This document shows positions 60,608-64,000 of a DNA stretch of 64,000 bases, piece by piece. A program made the position numbers and the translations under genes. The notes beneath the pieces were generated by a model. The model was not told the DNA's origin and searched no databases. It saw nothing but the letters and a program-made list of their open reading frames with translations. Position 1 is the first letter of the stretch. Every line of letters begins with the position of its first letter. Source of the stretch: Onchocerca lupi (taxonomy: Eukaryota > Nematoda > Chromadorea > Rhabditida > Onchocercidae); contig JAOVVO010000187.1 of assembly GCA_028564675.1 (NCBI GenBank), positions 58,057 to 122,056 on the forward strand, in the 5' to 3' direction.

Positions 60608-63052
60608 TTATTTTTTAGAATTTCTTTTTGTTTTTAGCGTTCGAATTGATTTGACTTCCGTAATCCATTTTTTTCTAACAAACAATGAAAAGGTTGCACG
60701 GCGAAATGGCTCAAATGTGAGAATAGTAATCAGAGCGATGAAGATCATTCGCATCTGAAATTAAGTAACACTGAAAATTTGATCAGAAGAAATTCACATT
60801 AAAAATAACAAAAGATAATCAATGATGGAATAAGCGAGTGATTTCTTAACTGATTACCCGATAAGAAAAATAAATTGCTGCAAAGAGCATAGATTTGAAA
60901 TTACTCGCAGCGACAACATATTTACAACCAGCAAATGTACAAATAATCCGTGCGCATGTATGAACTAAAATATGCTTGTATTAGCCTCATCAGTATTTCA
61001 TTTTTGAGAGCTAAAATTTGACAGAGTACTGTCATCATAAAATTAAGATGTTAAGCTTTAATTTTAAGAGCATGCGATTCCTACTTCAACAGTAAGAATG
61101 TTGACTACTGATAAGAATATTGATTTTATGCTTTTACTTTCGGTTTGAATTTGAAGAAGATTGAGAGAATCTATAGCAGAACTTTCAATAGAGATTATAA
61201 ATCAGCAAAATGAATCAATGTTGTGACAAGTTTTTTGTATCAATAACTGATGACGAATTGATATTAGAATGATCAAATGATGAAAACTTACCAAACATTG
61301 GCAAAGTAATGACTTCAGTGGAATAAGTGTATATAATGAATGAATATAAACGTCTCTGTTGTAATTTTGCAAGTTGGATAGAATTAGCTCCAAGCGGTTT
61401 GTATCTACTGATTTTAATCGATCCCTGCAACAATGAGTATCTCATTTAAAGTTCTCTTACCGTCACAAGTCCTAATTCACTCCAAATGTTGGAAGTTTAT
61501 GATTAGTGAAAGTTTAAATGAAATTATTTTTCTTTTTTGGCTTAGTTCCCGAGAAAATTATATGCTCATATGCTTTTGCATTGACTTATAATGATTAATA
61601 CCAGAATGATTGATTCCAATATAAGATGATTAAGAATTTTTGTGAATTTTCAGATTTTGCAAAATTTTACCATCAGAGCAACAACGAATAATGCGATAAA
61701 CAATATAATATGAGTCAAGTCATAAGGTACAAAATTGTTGAATTTTTGGAAAATTAGGATCATAAAACCACTCCAAAGAAGTATCGAAATATGTAGCACA
61801 ATATAATACGGTATCTGACTCCTGAAAAAAATAGAAAAGAAGGATGGAAACAAAAAGAACAGTGGTTTTAATTCAAGTCAAAATGATAAATAGAAAGGAA
61901 AAAAAAAACAAATGAGCATTTTTCTAGAAATCGACCACTAGACATATGGCATATCTTAATTGAATATTGAAATTGTATCTTCACGATTTTAAAACCATTC
62001 ATAACGTCAACAAATATATTATGAAGTCATTGATCAAATGCAATTAGAAGATTTGGAGAGTAATAAAATGAACTCACTTTTTCACAAATTTTTTTGCATA
62101 GAAAATAGGTTTCACGTAAGGCAAGTAAGAAACTATAGCTGCATAAAGCATTAAGGCATGAAACCACATGAGTCCAAGACGGACATATAGTAATGCCCAT
62201 GCTCGAATAATAAAGCTAAAAATAAAGCGATTTCTTTTCATTTCATTAAACACTTCAAAATAATCGCATTACTAAAATTCACAATATTATCTGTTGAAAT
62301 TTCATCGTTTTTATTGAGAAATTTCCAATTTTAACAGACTATTTGTAATACAACGGACGAGGAATGTAACATTATAAAGAAATTTTTTCAAGAATAAATT
62401 ATGCGGAAAGAATATTTGTTTAAATTTAAACAGAACTTACAGATAACTTTTTTTTCCTTTTAAGTTATGAAAAAAACTGGTAATCATAACTATATCGACT
62501 ACTAAAATAGCAATAGCTGACGTGATGCACGTGAACATTACATTCAGTGTGAAATATTTGAAAAAGCCATCTTTCACTTTCGTAAATGTTAAATATAATA
62601 TGAAAGGAATAAGGACGAAGTTGCCAATCGTTATAATGTACGATATTAGACGCTCTATAGTGTACAATTGTGCTAGAAAACATACTACCATAATTCTATG
62701 AGAAAATCCTTCTATTTTCATTTATTGTTTTATGATATCAAAAAATAAATTTCTATTAGAATATCAAATTTACTTTATGAAAGCAGAGCTGATGATAATA
62801 TAATTATACTGATTTTAGATTTGAAAATAATCTATTATATTAGATGGTAAAACTCGTTCTTAAATCGATTTCACATATTTTCGAGCAAAATTATAAATTT
62901 TTCAATTCTTAAATATTTTGTTCAAGAATTTTCCACATATGGATGAATAATAACTTACAGCAATATAGACCCCGGCCTGCACATATAGGAACGATCGAAC
63001 TACCAGTGCTATTGAAGTATTTACTGCCATTATGATAAAAAGTGTTGTTCAT
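60608..63052 (-). CDS. Nematode 7TM chemoreceptor-like GPCR, copy 2
   Basis: Seven exons have the same sizes as copy 1 except the last: 62959-63052, 62441-62684, 62078-62215, 61671-61821, 61292-61424, 60858-60964, 60608-60754. They give 337 residues with no internal stop, and all splice sites are retained; the acceptor TTTTCAG before the ATG is also conserved. The N-terminus MNNTFYHNGSKYFNSTG keeps three sequons. Substitutions are scattered, for example DIVNITRLF to DIVMITSFF in the second helix and HRSRNF to QKFNNF after helix 4. In the final exon one A of the A-run is replaced by C and the run is one base longer, shifting frame so that the tail reads LKTKRNSKK instead of LKKKKF. Retention of an open frame across seven exons suggests both copies are, or were until recently, functional. 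Receptor subfamily is unassigned. Confidence 0.78.
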
Positions 63053-64000
63053 TTCGCTGAAAATAGTAATTTATTTTAATATCAAGAAGGTAGTCAAATT
63101 GAAATATCACGTAACCTCCTATTTAATATAGATGTATGTGGCTGTTGTTCTGATCATCCAGGCAAATCAATGAAGTCGGAATGATCAAAGAGATAAACAT
63201 AAGTGAAATTCTGCGGAAGTTTGGAAAAAAATCAAAAATAAATTGCTTTTCTTCATATCTCAGGATGGGCATCTAACAAAAAATTTGGATTTGAATTATT
63301 TCTTTATTTTCAACATATTGTCCAAACTTCAATATTCAATTCAACATAAAAACTCGAATTTAATTTGAAAGCATGTAACATTCAGAGACTTTAATAATAT
63401 AATCATCGAAAAAAAGAAAATTTGGTACATCTTGAAAATGCAAGATCATTAAGATATAAAATTTCCACATAAACAGATAGTTTTTAGCTCCGACAGGCAA
63501 AATTATCTATAATAAATTCTTTCTGCAATAGTCATCCAGAAATATCAATCATAATTTTCTTGAATTTTTCTGTCTTTTAGAATGTTTCTTCAAGAAATCG
63601 CAAATATTTGCTGTAAAACATCATAACAAAATATTTCTTGCTTCCATATCGTTTTTCCTTAATAACATTGTAACTTTTATCTCCTTAATTTGTTTCCTTG
63701 ACAACATAATTATGACATAGCGAATAAATATAAAGCATATAAATTAATAAGCATAAATCTTACGCACAAATGAAAAGGAATATTACAACCGAATGGGACA
63801 TTCGTCAATTTCTTTAATCATATATTGAGAATATAAATTCAAAGCATATAAATGAAATGCGTAATGGAAGATGGAAATTCCTTTGCATATATGCTTCTAT
63901 TAGTGGAAATTATTTAAAACACATTGAAAAGATTATGAATTAAAGCCTTATAATTACTTTTCTTCATATACCGTATGAAAATTAGCGAGAATTCCTCAAG

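Larger units (their letters stand above)
59387..64000. repeat. Segmental duplication, copy 2 (continues past window)
   Basis: This is the direct-orientation counterpart of 37216-42285, including the CA array at 59524-59575, the receptor gene and its flanks. The last bases (GAGAATTCCTCAAG) still match copy 1 at 42272-42285. It begins about 66 bp after the Helitron 2 end. Confidence 0.93.

Noticed and set aside
1..64000. tRNA genes, rRNA genes and CRISPR arrays
   Set aside because: No cloverleaf with B-box GGTTCGAATCC-type sequence, no rRNA core motif and no regularly spaced repeats were seen by eye; a tRNAscan/Infernal run would be decisive.

Overview
This is a window of AT-rich eukaryotic nuclear DNA from a nematode, most likely a filarial (Onchocercidae) species. 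The genes have many short exons and GT-AG introns with TTTCAG-type acceptors. Several start codons lie just downstream of an acceptor, as expected for spliced-leader trans-splicing, and an exact 22-nt SL1 spliced-leader sequence is present at 58276. One intron contains remnants of adjacent bacterial rpsM and rpsK genes, best explained as an old Wolbachia-to-nucleus transfer. Exon boundaries below were read by eye from splice signals, reading-frame continuity and remembered protein families; no search was run.

Layout. 144-2590 (-): Cdk5-type kinase, cut by the window edge at its 3' end. 4405-8293 (-): a PDGF/VEGF-family secreted growth factor. 5162-5260: a short mitochondrial cox3 insertion inside that gene. 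13075-17136 (+): ced-6/GULP engulfment adaptor. 18837-20498: degenerate Helitron 1. 21029-26278 (+): SSRP1, the HMG subunit of FACT. 27182-28246 (+): ribosomal protein S28, whose single intron carries the rpsM-rpsK remnant. 28760-35369 (+): Elongator subunit ELP2. 37216-42285 and 59387-64000: two direct copies of a segmental duplication of about 5 kb, each carrying an apparently intact seven-exon 7TM receptor gene (-); a relic exon of a third receptor lies at 43301-43390. 45938-46114 (-): a 58-residue secreted peptide gene. 49485-50117 (-): Tim10. 50573-52292 (-): TM2D1. 54183-56192 (-): a divergent PP1-like phosphatase. 56887-59320: Helitron 2, with recognisable ends and a foreign insert that contains SL1.

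The single-copy genes are housekeeping or conserved signalling genes (kinase, phosphatase, chromatin, tRNA modification, translation, mitochondrial import, apoptotic engulfment) and need not act together. TM2D1 and Tim10 lie 455 bp apart on one strand and could be co-transcribed. The right half (about 36-64 kb) is the dynamic part: receptor duplication, Helitrons, microsatellites and long intergenic stretches. The most unusual observations are the SL1-bearing insert in Helitron 2, the bacterial ribosomal-protein remnant in the host S28 intron, the receptor duplication with a Helitron at its edge, the nematode VEGF-like gene and the tiny secreted peptide.
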